DNA of 64,000 bases from assembly GCA_944472135.2 (NCBI GenBank), contig OX235268.1, forward strand, positions 12,778,589 to 12,842,588, read 5' to 3'. The DNA comes from Trichobilharzia regenti. Its lineage: Eukaryota; Platyhelminthes; Trematoda; Strigeidida; Schistosomatidae. This document shows positions 1 to 12,870 of this stretch, piece after piece. A program made the position numbers and the translations under genes. A model generated the notes under the pieces. The model was not told where the DNA came from. It did no database searches and worked only from the letters and a program-made list of their open reading frames with translations. How positions within the stretch are numbered: position 1 is the stretch's first letter; every line of letters starts with the position of its first letter.

Positions 1-2429
1 AAAAAGCAATTGAAGATGGGTGTTTCCTAGAAATGTTTTACTCTTAGTTCATTTGAACCAGGAAAACGATGTCTTCGTTTTGTACGTTGGCGTGGTTGAT
101 TCAAAAACTTACTATGTTATCATTTTCATGCAACTACTCATCACATTTCATCATGAAATCCATTCATAAAGGCTTAGAGATGCTCAAAGCAGTCTTACAC
201 GTCAGGATACAAGGAGTTTCATACGCAGTATTTACGGTAAACAAAAAGGATACGAATTTGAATAACGAAGGAAATAGTAATATAAAAACAGCTTATTTTT
301 TGTATAGACTTGAAAAAGTTAAAGATGGAAACAGATACGAGACTAAATGCTTGCTCAAGCTATGAAACAAAAAGTATGGACATATTAGCTCACAAATTTC
401 ATCAAATAAAATGTTGGAAACATTCACGTTCGAAATAAATCTAGTGAGAATTTTAAAGAGTTTTGAAGATTCAAAAGAAGTTTAAAATATGGCTATGTGG
501 ACATTTGCCAAGTCAATTATTCTGGAATTAAAACAGTTCATGCAAAAGTGGATGGCACATACAGTTGCACTCCTTGTAAGATTCCCATAAGAGCATATTG
601 AAACTATGAAAAGGTGATTCACGGAATTTTCAGCGTAATGGCAATCATCTCAAATTTAGTCCTTTGTCAGCAAATTTTAGTTCTCATCAGTATGTGAAGG
701 CATTTGTAGCTCTTTCGATATTTTAAACGTGAATGACATTCTAGTGAACAAGAGTAATATGTAGCTCTAAAGGAATCGTTTTCAGGTCAATAATATTTTG
801 GATTCCTATGCTATATTAAGTAAACTGTACAGTAATAACTCTGCAGTAAAGAAAGCCCTAATTGTCTTTACCCAACAATAACTGATATAAGAACGTTCCA
901 TGAGATGTTTACATTCAGTAACACTGAGTTCGTGTTTAGAGAAATAAATTTGATGTCGGGAATGTTTTCAAACTGACTGACTCTCCTCAGCTAACAACAT
1001 TTGAAATCAGACAGGAAGCTATCTGCTAGAAGAGTAATCCATTGTGTGATATTATTTACAGTCAAATTGTTACGATAGTCCTGTTTACGTACATACCTGT
1101 AAAATATCTGCTCAGAACTTGAATGTATCATGATCATTCTTTTGATGTACAGTTAGTATGCCTTAATGAAATATTAAGAAAAACCTTGTTGACATATAAT
1201 TTTCATTTTGATAGATAGTGAGTGAAATTTCCATAAAATGAAAATGTATTATTGAAGTTGTAAATAAAGATATGGAGAATTTGGATAAAATTTGAAATAT
1301 GCTTCTCGTGTGAAAGGCGTTTCAGTGTGATGAATTGATTTCAGGCGCCGAAAAAATCGGTCCAAAATGCGGATATTTTAGTTCATAAATAATTTATTGG
1401 TTGCAGAGTGAATCAACTGCATCACCATCTGTGTAATCCAATACACTAACCTGTAGGCTATCCAATGTAACGGAAATATTTTAACACTAATACTATTCTA
1501 TGCACAGTCCAGTTTTCTTAATTGTGTGACGGTATTTCAAATACTTTCGGAGTTATTAACGCGAGTTACGTCATGTAAGCAGCATAAAGTGCTCACAAAA
1601 TCGTTTTCAGATAAGTGATATGGTGCCATATCCAACAAAATCGGGTGTTTTGAAGCTGAACTTTACAACAGTTTCAAAATGATCTTGGTGAAACAAGGAC
1701 TGATTCAATGACTTTCCGTGAGATCTTTGTATGCATTACTAATGAGAAAACTCTGACCTAAATAATCTGGACCTCGAGTATTGTTATAGTTTCATAAACA
1801 TCCAGTGAATGAATTGAATGTTTCATAACAGTAAAGACTAATTAGTGAGAGGATGTATCAATGGCATAATATTATCATGCAGACAAACTGTTATGGTAGA
1901 CCCCCTTATGCTTGTGCGAAGAATATATTTGCACAAGACGTGAATGGTTACTGATCAGACTACAGATGTTTAGTTCGTTTACCTTGAGGCAGTAATTTTG
2001 CAATAATTTTCTTCTTATAATTTGCATTACGTTAGAACGTGAGTTATATTTTTATAGAAATGTAATGAGCATTCTTTAACATTAAGAAAGGATCCAAATG
2101 AGCAGGAAAGATGTAGTGCAACAATAAAAAGAATTTTAGTGAAGTGTAGGCACAATTTATGAGCCTGAAATATGAATATTATAACTCCATGCTTACAAAT
2201 GTGTAGATCAATATCTAAGTCGGTAGGATTTACAACTGAATGATGATCTACTAGGAAAAAACCTAACAAGGAAGGCTCATTTGTCAAAGAGACGCTATTA
2301 GACTACTGGTAATTTGAAATAATTTACGCAAAAAATAGGATATTGAATATCAGTCACAATAATGACAACAGAAAATTCCTCTCATCTCACAAAAATGGTG
2401 TGTGATTGTGTGATACATCAAATAAAACT
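1..2429. other. Mostly unique AT-rich DNA with two donor-like cassettes
   Basis: No recognisable gene or transposon. Two plus-strand sites have the form AG-NNN-GTGAGT: TTTTGATAG/ATA/GTGAGT near 1219 and ACGTTAG/AAC/GTGAGT near 2034. They resemble the cassettes found in the adjacent tandem array and are probably intron sequence of the same plus-strand gene, if that gene is real. Confidence 0.4.
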
Positions 2430-5400
2430 TTGTACTACAGAATTTCAGTCTGCGACAAATTCCAACTTGTAGTCGCATGATTCACGACATCTCACCCAGA
2501 TTCTGGAAGGTGATTGAATCCAGTTATAGTGAGTGGGTATTCGTGTAAAACAATCTGATTTGAGAAAATACCCAAATAAAACTTAGAAACTCTTCAAATG
2601 AAAGTTTCAAAAACAGGGCAGTGTAGCATGTCATTCAGGAATACTTTCCTATTAGTTATATAAGTTTTCTCTTAAAGGCAAATAATTTCTCTATTCATGG
2701 AATCACGTTCGAAAAATTATTGATTAGTTATCCTTCTGAACAAAGTCACGCCTTAGTCGGCATGGAAAACTATGAAATGATGATAATCTCACACGTATAC
2801 CTCCAATGCACAATTCATATCTTACAGCCATATGCAAGGGTTTCTAATGCTATTGAAGTTCTTCACCTCAGTCACAGCTGAATGAATTTCTGCAAAGCAT
2901 AATGATTAATGAAGTAGTCTAGGTGAGACTATGCGGTTTCATGTCCGTGTATATGAAATATACTGTGATTTTATGAAACTTCTATCTACAGCAGTTTCTG
3001 AATTGCCTTCACACAAAAATTATTGTCCTTCTCACTTCTTCTGATTTATATGCATGCTCTAGCACTAAGTATTTGTCAGGATACTGATTGATCCCCTTTT
3101 GGTGTTTTGCAATCTTCATCAAAAAGGAAGCTAAGCACCATGACAATGTGTCACTGACATAGTTCTGCTTTCACTGGCAAATATTCATGCAAAATGTCCA
3201 TGTGTCGTTATCACAAATTTGAAGCTTATTTCATACAATCTGTCACGGAAATACTGAAGATCTTTAACTCAAAAAATTTTCATTTGGACAGAACGTGATT
3301 TTAGATTTCATAACAATTATTCTACATTATTATTATCCCTTCGTGAATCATGGAAAAATTGCATAAGGTTTAAGCTTTATCTTCTATATTTGAAGAATTT
3401 CCGTGTTTTGTTCTGAACGTCTTCATAGCATAACGTAGCCCCGAATATGAATGTTTCAACTCCGAAAAAGTTTGTGTTCTCAAAGGGATTCGACTAGTAT
3501 ATCATCGCTTCAAATCGATATTTCCTTCAGTAAAGTGCATTGGAATTAGAGTGTTCCTTCATGGACGACCAAAGATGAAGTGCCCAATTTCCTATATTTT
3601 GTATGAATGTGATCATAAAGCGTTAGTATCATTTAGGTGAAAAATTGAAGATTGAATATGAGTAGTTTATAATGCTGATTGAATCATTCATAGGTGAATA
3701 ATTTAATATTATTTTTGTGTGGTCTGTCAGATAGGATGTGGAGTTATAAAACTGTAGTCTACAACAGTTTCCACTTTTATCTCAACTTTTGTTCGTTTGA
3801 TTCACAACATACCACCCAGATTGTGGAAGGTAATTGAATGCGGTTATAGTGTGTGCGCATTCATGTTAAGCAATCTGAATTAAAGAAGATACAAAAATAA
3901 AATCTAAAATCTCATCAACTCAATGCCTTAGAAACAGAGCAGGCTGTCAGGTTATTCAGGAATACTTTCTTATTAGATATCAAAACTTTCGTTTCCAATA
4001 TTTGTCTCTGGTGAAATATAATTATGGAATAAAATATCGTTGGTTGCTGCTTAAACAGGAAACATAATTAGGGATACTGTGTGCGTATGTGTTTCTCGTA
4101 ATGCTATTGATAGAAAGTCGCTTCTAGTTGCGAATACATAACTGAAACTTGCTTTCTTTCTATGACTCTCAATGTGAAAGGAGGTGAGTAAAAATTTCAT
4201 AAAAATTTATCCAGTTGGTAAAATAAAATCAAATTTTGAATAGAAATCAGGAAAATTGGAGAATGTGCAGCATTTCCTTGAATAGTAGAATCACGTGAGT
4301 CAGTTCCATGGATCTTAGAGGCGAATATTTTCTCTAGTCATGGAATCATGCCTTATAAATTTTTTGACAAGTAAATCCTCTGAAGAAAGTCACACCTTAT
4401 TCGGTAAGGAAAGATGTCAAATGGTAATAATATTACAATGATACCCTCAACCCAAAATTCATTTCTTATAGCCATATGCAAGGGTTTCTAATGCTATTGA
4501 AATTCTTCACCTCAGTCACAGCTGAATGAATTTCTGCAATGCATAATGATTACTGAAGTAGTCTAGCTGAGACTAAGTCGTGTCATGTCCTTGGTTTATG
4601 AAATATACTGTACTCCTTAAACTTTCATTTGGACAGAACGTGAGTTCCGCTTTCATAACAATTATTCTACATTATTAATATTTATTATTGAATTATAAAA
4701 CATTTGTAGAAAAAGTCTAAATTCTACCTTTTGTATTTGAAGAATTTCCGTGTTTTGTTCTGAACGTCTTCATAGCATAACGTAGCCCCGAATATGAATG
4801 TTTCAACTCCGAAAAAGTTTGTGTTCTCAAAGGGATTCGACTAGTATATCATCGCTTCAAATCGATATTTCCTTCAGTAAAGTGCATTGGAATTAGAGTG
4901 TTCCTTCATGGACGACCAAAGATGAAGTGCCCAATTTCCTATATTTTGTATGAATGTGATCATAAAGCGTTAGTATCATTTAGGTGAAAACATTTAAGAT
5001 TGAGTATGATTAGTTTATAATGCTGACTGAATCATTCATAGGTGAATAATTTCATATTATTTTTGTGTGGTCTATCAGATAAGATGTGCAATTATAAAAC
5101 TGTAGTCTACACCAGGTTCCACTTTTATCTCAACTTTTGTTCGTTTGATTCACAACATACCACCCAGATCGCGGAAGGTAATTGAATGCGGTTATAGTGT
5201 GTGCGCATTCATGTTAAGCAATCTGAATTAAAGAAGATACAAAAATAAAATCTAAAATCTCATCAACTCAATGCCTTAGAAACAGAGTAAGCTGTCAGGT
5301 TATTCAGGAATACTTTCTTATTAGATATCAAAACTTTCGTTTCCAATATTTGTCTCTGGTGAAATATAATTATGGGATAAAATATAGTTGGTTGCTGCTT

Positions 5401-6458
5401 AAACTGGAAAAATAATAAGAAATACTGTGTGCGTATGTGTTTCTCGTAATACTATTGATAGAAAGTTGCTTCTAGTTGCGAAAACATAACTGAAACTTGC
5501 TTTCTCCCTTTGACTCTCAATGTGAAAGGACGTGAGTGAAAACTTCATAAAAATTTATCCAGTTGGTAAAATAAAATCAAATTTTGAATAGAAATCAGGA
5601 AAATTGGAGAATGTGCAGCATTTCCTTGAATAGTAGAATCACGTGAGTCAGTTCCATGGATCTTAGAGGTGAATATTTTCTCTAGTCATGGAATCATGCT
5701 CTATAAATTTTTTGACAAGTAAATCCTCTGAAGAAAGTCACACCTTATTCGGTAAGGAAAGCTGTCAAATGGTAATAATATTACACTGATACCCTCAACG
5801 CAAAATTCATTTCTTATAGCCATATGCAAGGGTTTGTAATGCTATTGAAGTCTTTCACCTCAGTCACAGCTGAATGAATTTGTGCAATGCATAACGATTA
5901 CTGAAGTAGTCTAGGTGAGACTATGCGGTTTCATGTCCGTGTATATGAAATATACTGTAGTTCTTTTACACCTTAAACTTTCATTTGGACAGAACGTGAG
6001 TTCCGCTTTCATAACAATTATTGTACATTATTAATATTCATTATTGAATTATAAAACATTTGGAGAAAAATTCTAAACTCTACCTTCTATATTTGAAGAA
6101 CTTCTGTGTTTTGTTCTGAACGTCTTCGTAGCATAACGTAGTCTGGAATATGAATGTTTCAACTCCGAAATAGTTTGTGTTCTCAAAGAGAATTGACTGG
6201 TTTACCATCTCTTCAGTAAAGTGCATTGGAATTAAGATGTTCCTTCATGGATGACCTAAGATGAAGTGCCTATTTCCTATATTTTGTATGAGTGTGATGA
6301 TAAAGCGGTAAAATCAGTTAGGTGAAAACATTTAAGATTGAGTATGATTAGTTTATAATGCTGACTGCATCATTCATAGGTGAATAATTTCATATTATTT
6401 TTGTGTGGTCTATCAGATAAAATGTGCAATTATAAACTGTAGTTTACAGTAGTTGCCA
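2430..6458. repeat. Tandem array, three units of about 1.34 kb
   Basis: Three head-to-tail units begin at about 2430, 3751 and 5099, with a short fourth start ending near 6458. Unit landmarks recur in order: GATTCACAACAT (2479, diverged; 3799; 5147), GCCATATGCAAGGGTTT (about 2827, 4471, 5819) and the block starting TGAAGAA (3391, 4738, 6093). Unit 1 is the most diverged and lacks about 330 bases present in units 2 and 3. Units carry plus-strand GTGAGT donor-like sites near 4190, 4640, 5525 and 5997. The units contain no open frame of note. It could be a local tandem duplication within an intron, as in exon-duplicating MEG loci, or a locally amplified satellite. Confidence 0.85.
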
Positions 6459-7284
6459 TTTCACGAGGTGTACGAATATCACAGGCTTGGACCTTGAATA
6501 TTTCGCCTTCTTGAATTAGTACAGATTTGTAACGTCTCATGTAGGCTATACAATTTTTATAAGTGTACCTCAAGATTTAGTGCCCTTGTGCATTTTATTA
6601 ATGCTATGATAGTGGGTAAAAATATTTGACTCTGTTAATTAATATCATTATGACTACAACCCCAGCTGCTGTTCTATTGTTGCCTGATTTCGGACAGTTT
6701 CTGAATGTTTTTATGAATCTGCATTCAACATTATTTTGAAGACAACTGCATTCTGCTCATAAGCATAATTATGTAATTTTTTTCTTCCACTTTCTGTGTT
6801 CTGTTAGGACGTGAGTTAAATGTTCATCAGAAATTTCCAGTTAATGGTACCTTATATATATGCGAATTAATTAAACAGAGAAATTGCTATAATTTGATAT
6901 AAATATTCAAAATAAGTAACGTGTGCTTAAAAACATATCTATAAGTCCGTTTTGTGTACGGAAATACCTTATTAATTATACCACTCAATAAGACGCTTCT
7001 GTTTTTATGCCGGAAACCTATACACAATCCAGTCCTCATTGTCATGTGATAGCATGCTGAGTGCTTCTGAAGTCTTTCAAGCAAGAACCATTGTGGTGCG
7101 CCTTGTGCAACACGTGGTGCTCATAGAATCTTCCATAGATATTATACTACCACTAGATTCTATATCAAAACAGCTGCGATGTTATCCTAAACCGTTCACA
7201 TGTAGCTACGGTGCAAGGAAAAGAAAACACTAAGCTTTTATCAGGCATGTAAAACACCATCATGCAGAGGCCAAATATACTCAC
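6459..7284. other. Non-coding stretch with one cassette
   Basis: One plus-strand site reads TTCTGTTAG/GAC/GTGAGT near 6802 with a good pyrimidine tract, and a second, TATTCACAG/GAG/GTAAGT, lies just beyond this stretch near 7601. Otherwise nothing supported. Confidence 0.3.
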
Positions 7285-7344
7285 CTTCATTATCTCATCA
7301 AACTCATCAGTCCCCTTGCATAAAATAGGATCTTTACCTTCACA
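7285..7344 (-). CDS. Candidate 60-nt internal exon
   Basis: Minus strand: strong acceptor CATTTCTGTTCTTTCAAAG, then 60 nt, then donor GTGAGTATA. Only phase 0 is open (the other two frames hit stops). It encodes 20 residues with two Cys and an acidic GTDEFDE motif that resembles the GTDELD motif in the exon at 12871-13229, suggesting relatedness. The phase differs from the other minus-strand candidates, so it probably belongs to another gene or isoform. Confidence 0.4.
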
Positions 7345-7650
7345 CTTTGAAAGAACAGAAATGTCGTTAGCACTGTTGCAACATCACTATAACGAAAATA
7401 AAACTATTTGTTTTGGACCTACGGGTCTGATAAAATATTATTATAACCTAATTCATTCGTGATCCCCTCATTAAATTTTTGTATTTGATGTTATTTGCTA
7501 AGAAATTGTTATTGCACTGAGACTAATTTTGAAGCTGCTGGCAGCCATATTCTGGAAACATTTACAAAGTAATTTGTTACACAACTTTCTATTCACAGGA
7601 GGTAAGTATAATGTCAAAATTACAAAACGCTAAGTCAGGGCTTTTGTATA

Positions 7651-7925
7651 TCAAAGGAAATGGTACATTGGATTGTATATGGTTGAAGTTATGCAATCTA
7701 TGTTGTGTGCTAATTCGGCAATACCATGAATTTCAAATGTGAATATTTCATTTTCTAATGAAATGTTAGTATACATTTTAGGTTTTCTGTTCTTGTTGTG
7801 AATGCATTCAATAACTGGTTGATTTAAAAGTCTTTTTAAAGACCCTTCTTGGACGCTGTGATAAAATGTCACCATTAACATCTCCCATGAAACTATATCA
7901 TAAAAAGACAAACTGTCGCTAACTT
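7651..7925 (-). CDS. Candidate exon ending in stop, unknown protein
   Basis: Minus strand: acceptor-like TATGTTAATTTTCAAG, then 275 nt open to a TGA. Entry phase is again phase 1. The frame is also open upstream to an ATG at 7965. The peptide has aromatic-rich blocks, a motif around HNKNRKPKMYTNIS and two Cys. A weak pattern resemblance to the frame at 33518-33711 (basic segment, then Ile/Phe-rich strand) may be chance. Function unknown; it could equally be a fortuitous frame. Confidence 0.3.
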
Positions 7926-7999
7926 CTTGAAAATTAACATACTTGGATTCCGTAATTATTTTCACTCCTCCTCCTAAACTTAATAATCTGCTGCTAATA

Positions 8000-9290
8000 T
8001 CTACTACGTAATTGTTTTGATGACTTTTAATTTCTTATTTTCTCTCACATACCTTGAACCAACAACTCTTTGGGATTCAGTGACCACATGATTCGTGCAA
8101 TTTTGATTTGAAAAGGAATGCATTTCTTCTCTCTACTTGTTGCGTTGTATAAATTTTCAAGTTTCAGTTCTGAAACTTGGAAATTTCGTCAAACTCTTAT
8201 AAATATAAGTCTGTATGCCTACCTTCTGTTCGCAGACACTGTATCATTCAAAAGTGTTCATATTTGGCATAGGTGTGTTGAATCTCAAGTGATTACTTTC
8301 TTCCAATATGAATGTGATATTACGTTTTTGCTACGGTTTACTTAGGGATGAACTGTGAACATCAAATCCCGGAAACATTACAGACCTATGATGATATTTC
8401 CAAAAGATTTTTCAAGCCATTTTTTTCGAAAAAAAATAATTATTATTCTTCTCATTAATTTCATGTTAAAAGACGGTGAGTGACAAAATATAAATTAGAA
8501 AAACTGCTAAATATTGTTCTACGTATATTGAGACAGTTTCATTTTCTTGGTATGTACATAATCTCACACTTAACAAATCTGGAATATGGGTATTTTATAT
8601 CAGTGTAAAATGAGGATTTCCATACTACCACAGAATCACTGTCTCCTATACAGATAGCATGGATGGAGATGCCAAAACGGGCATGTTTGTAAAAGCATGA
8701 CAGGCTTTCACTAATTTGAAATTAGTTTACTGTAACAAACATTTAAATCGTGTTCCTAATTAAATCTTCAAATATATCTATGGTAATCAAACAGGTATCT
8801 TACATCTACAAGAAAATGCTGCAGTATCACATATCTTTGACTGTTATGTCGGTACGCACCCTCCGATTATAAGTATATTGAAATTGACTGTTTCGATATG
8901 ATATTTTCCTTGGAGGTTTATTGGAAAAGTTAACGAGTCTTTACGTTTCTACTTTATTTAGTGTGTGATATATTCACGGAGCCCTAAATTTTCCATCTAA
9001 TATTCAGAGAATTATTTGCGTTACCTTATTCATTTTCATGCATTCCGATCTGATGACGTAATGTACTTTGCCTTTTGAAACCTGGAAGTTTAAAGAAAAT
9101 TTATTCACAAAGTTGTCGTCTAGAGGATCTAGGTATTGCTGTATACTGGGTCTATTGTATATTCTGTGATGTCACTGGTCTGTTTTTATAGTAAAACAAA
9201 ATTCCTTAATAAACGAGACAAATATATTTTCAACTAGATTTACATTAAAAACTTAATTGTATGGCATTTCATCATTCCATCAAAATATAT
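8000..9290. other. AT-rich, no gene supported
   Basis: Holds one donor-like cassette (TTAAAAG/ACG/GTGAGT near 8474). No transposon signature or convincing frame seen. Confidence 0.3.
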
Positions 9291-9296
9291 TTTTAG

Positions 9297-9305
9297 TGTC
9301 TGAAA
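9297..9305 (+). CDS. Candidate plus-strand 9-nt micro-exon
   Basis: Acceptor AAAATATATTTTTAG, exon TGTCTGAAA, donor GTGAGTTTC. Length 3n. In the phase where two bases complete a codon it reads Ser-Glu and leaves one base. One of a plus-strand series between 1.2 and 15 kb. Confidence 0.38.
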
Positions 9306-11087
9306 GTGAGTTTCAAAATTTTATCGTGTATTGAGGTTATCCAGTGAGCTAAAATCACACTCTTAAGGATGAGATAGAATCTACAAAAAATCCTGCCATA
9401 TTCTCATTCACAACATTTATTCAGTTATATAACGGATAGAATTGCAAACCTAAGGTCTTGAAACAATCTGTGCGTGGAATAAAAAGAATCAGCATAATTC
9501 TTATACCGACGTCGAATATTGTTTCGTAACTAAGAATAGTTTTTGACATTTCGTGAATTCAAGCTTCATCGATTCATCAAAGTTTTGCATTTTTCCTAAA
9601 CAAATTTGACAATGAGTGACTGGTTGGATAGATATCAATGAATCAGTTAAATTGGCATGTACGTTGGACTACCTAAAATCTGTTTCGTAACTCCGCATTT
9701 TATTTTGTTTCCACATACCTCCTGAGCACAACTCTTTCATTACCCAAATCTTCCTTGGCTACCTAATATCACAACTCATCACTTTTGTTAACACCCTCTT
9801 GCATCAACATCCATATCCTCTAAAAGCTTTTTGTGTCGCGTAACTCCACCAAAACATTTATAATCTTCACCCCCAAAGTTACAAAAACCCGGATAATTTG
9901 TATTATTGTTTGACAAATTGAATGCATTCACAAATAAAAATAACCACATATATTTGTACAGCTATAAAAATGAGTTCGCTGAAAAGAGACTCTTCCCTGA
10001 ACTACTGGTCTCCTCTTTGTCAGTCTTGAAGATTGCTTTAAATACCGAACAGCATGGCCGCTGTACCTTTTGATGCTATTCTAAATTTGCTGTTGGAGAT
10101 TCTGAAACTATTTAGCTAATTCAGGTCTCAGCTCATCAATGCTAAATCGACTGGAATGTTTTAACTGAGTAGCAAATGCATCTATACTCCCTCAATTCAG
10201 TTTACTAAGTCACGGATATGTCTGAAGACAAAGACAAAAAAAGAATTAATTAATCAAAAATACACTACACAAGCATATTTTTCACACGCATATAATCAAC
10301 TTAATTTGAATGATCTCTTGAGTTCAAAATTTATCAAATAAAATTTCGTCATGCTCTGTCAAGTTTGTTATGCATGCTATATCGTGGACAGAGATGAGTA
10401 AGGAGATATTGCAGGTTCCTGTTCAACAGCGATTGTAGAACTAAGCAGTACAATACTTCCAAAGCTTGAGACGCTAGTGATATGTGAATAGATGACTCCA
10501 CGTATGGCATTTTGTTGAGTTCTGCACGGAACCACGAAATCACTTTCAACACCCAAATGATATCTGAGGGTTAGTAATTACTCAAGTTCTAAGAGAATGA
10601 ACTTGACAGATATTTCAAGAACACTGCATAAATTGTAATGTCTTTCAGCAAGATGTGACAACCGACATCCAGCGGACATTTTTTGAGAAAGCTGCAAAAT
10701 TGTTGCGATCTTTAACAATAAACTCCAATGGAAGGAATCATACATCGATAAATAAAACTGATTGCAATATGTGATGCCGATTCTTACCTAGTTCTGTTCC
10801 CTCAGTATGTTTGTGCTTTTCGAACTATTTAAGTTGTTATTTCAAAGAAAATTAGATGGCTCAACCTATAACAGCCGTTGCTCTTCTCCACAAAGATTTA
10901 ATAGGTCATTGGGAAATGATCTATTAGTGAGGTGAATTATTCTTACTTTTAAGTGCATATTAGCCTTATTGGAAATGCGGAAATGATAATGCTGTTTTAT
11001 ACTCACAATTTGTACCATAGTTATGTTCTCAAACACCTCAGGCATAATTTCCTTTGACAATTCTATTTCATATTTGATTTTCAATAG
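9306..11087. other. AT-rich intron-like stretch
   Basis: No feature supported apart from scattered short frames. It separates the candidate plus-strand exons at 9297 and 11088. Confidence 0.3.
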
Positions 11088-11099
11088 TGAATCATGAAA
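11088..11099 (+). CDS. Candidate plus-strand 12-nt micro-exon
   Basis: Acceptor TATTTGATTTTCAATAG (strong), exon TGAATCATGAAA, donor GTGAGTTTC. Length 3n. Only one phase avoids a stop, the same one as for the 9-nt candidate at 9297-9305, reading Asn-His-Glu. The donor and following bases match the 9297 cassette, hinting at exon duplication. Confidence 0.45.
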
Positions 11100-12179
11100 G
11101 TGAGTTTCGTTGGGACACGTTCTAGGCAGCTAAATGTTCTATAATTCACTGGCGAATTTAGAATTATATAAAAGCATTCTCAGTTACTCATTACGGGGAA
11201 GGACTTGACTTTCTTACTTTCCCGAAAAGTTTCATATCTGAAACAGGCTCGACAATGCATACAGCTAATTAAGACGGGCACCGATATCGATAAAACTCTT
11301 CAATGAATTATGTCTGGCTTTACCTGAAACACATCATTTTACACATGTATACTAAAAATTGCGAACGCTATTTAAGATTTCCGTTCCTAAAGGGAACGTG
11401 TATATGAAGATAAAGCTGGTGTACTGAGCGCTGTCTTAATTTTCAAATTTTATGGGCAGAAAATATATACTAAAAAGTTGGAAAGGTCTATAATTCCGAC
11501 TGATATTTTCGGTTCGGCTGTGTTCTGTGAGCCAGGTGATTTCATCGAGTAGCTTTCGTCGCCCTTGTGGATAACATCAACAAGACTGACTTCAGGGTGA
11601 ACAACGGTATCTTGGACTTTTCTAAAAGTAAGCTGAGAATGCAGATTTCTTTCACCTCATTATTGTTTATGTAGGCAGAAGAATAAAATGAACAATACTT
11701 AATCTCGAGCGCTTTAGGTATAAATCTCAGTGGAAAGAATACTCCTACTTTTCATCTAGGACCTTTTCGGATGGATATATCGATCCTATGGACAATGATG
11801 TCTACAGTTTGTTGTTACTGCTGAGTAACGAAAGCTGCACCAAAACCCTTGCAAAGTGACAGTGAATTTCAGTCAGCTGACAACTCTTCATTTTAGGAAG
11901 TGATGGTATTCTGTAGAAAGTTTTCAGAAAACTGATTTTTATAAAGCGGCGATCATCCATTAAAACGTATATAGTAAATTCATGCATAAGCTGGTTACAA
12001 TAAGTTACAAATAAGCTTGATGCTTGCATTTATTCTTATTATGAAATTCACAGAAAAAGCATCAGGTGAATCTTAATCATCCTCAGACTTTTCGCTGATG
12101 GGTGAATAAGCAACATCATTTTTATGATTATTTACTACATCTATGACAATCGGAATTTTTATTGTGCCTTAAACCCGGT

Positions 12180-12640
12180 AAGAAATCCTACAAAACTAAC
12201 TTTCGGCTGGCCAACTATAGGAAGTGCTGTGCAACAATCAATATTCTTCTGTTGGAAGTTGAGACTTTCGGTCAGTAAGGAACGAGCTACTAAAACATGG
12301 TATAGTGTATGCAAGTGTACAGGTATTTTTCTCTTGCATGCTTATTTGCTTAGGCACGATTGGGAACAACTGTCATATGGTTTACAGATGTATCACTAAG
12401 ACCATATGTTCCTTGTTGGCGTCTGGTGAATCAATTAACAATAGAAGTATGGGCATTTCTAAACAAGCATCTATATGGATTGACCATCTTAAAGTTCCAT
12501 CATCTCTCCTTGTAAGCTCAACATCAAAAAAGGGATTTTGGATTCATTTTCATCTCTATGTCTATATGTCACGAAAACACAACATCTGGTGTCTTTTGAT
12601 ACCAAGTATGATTGTCATATCACACTTCGTTGTAGAATTG
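12180..12640 (-). mobile_element. Degenerate Penelope-like element fragment
   Basis: Translating the minus strand gives a run around PFFDVELTRRDDGTLRWSI (12480-12540), which matches the well-known PLE block just after the RT palm (hydrophobic FLDV, then DDGTL, then Ser-Ile/Val-Tyr-Arg-Lys). What follows is broken by stops. The intact element in this window has the equivalent FLDIAMERLEDGGLQKSIYR at 44783-44842. Only this short block supports the call, so the ends are approximate. The plus-strand frames of 91 and 114 residues here are antisense shadows. Confidence 0.45.
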
Positions 12641-12751
12641 GACCACTAAGCAAAATCTGTTTTGGTTTCATTGACTTTGTCTAATATCATAAATGTGATC
12701 CTTTCTCATTATTAATAGGACACTTTAACTGCATATTTGATTTTTTACTAG

Positions 12752-12763
12752 TGAATGGAGGAA
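12752..12763 (+). CDS. Candidate plus-strand 12-nt micro-exon
   Basis: Acceptor ATATTTGATTTTTTACTAG (strong), exon TGAATGGAGGAA, donor GTAAGTGCT. Length 3n, reading Asn-Gly-Gly in the shared phase. It begins TGAAT like the exon at 11088-11099. It lies just beyond the stop of the minus-strand exon candidate at 12871, so two oppositely oriented genes would interleave here. Confidence 0.45.
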
Positions 12764-12870
12764 GTAAGTGCTGCTAAAGTAATGCAATAAATGTACATTA
12801 CAATATGTTCAACTTTAAGACTAAACTGCTACCTTATTCATCTCCTTTCAAAAAAATTATTGACGCATCG

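Noticed and set aside
7262..7462. 66-codon plus-strand frame
   Set aside because: Antisense to the 60-nt minus-strand exon candidate with better splice signals; no plus-strand support.
12124..12649. 91- and 114-codon plus-strand frames
   Set aside because: Opposite strand shows a PLE block (FFDVELTRRDDGTL); plus-strand reading has no recognisable domain.
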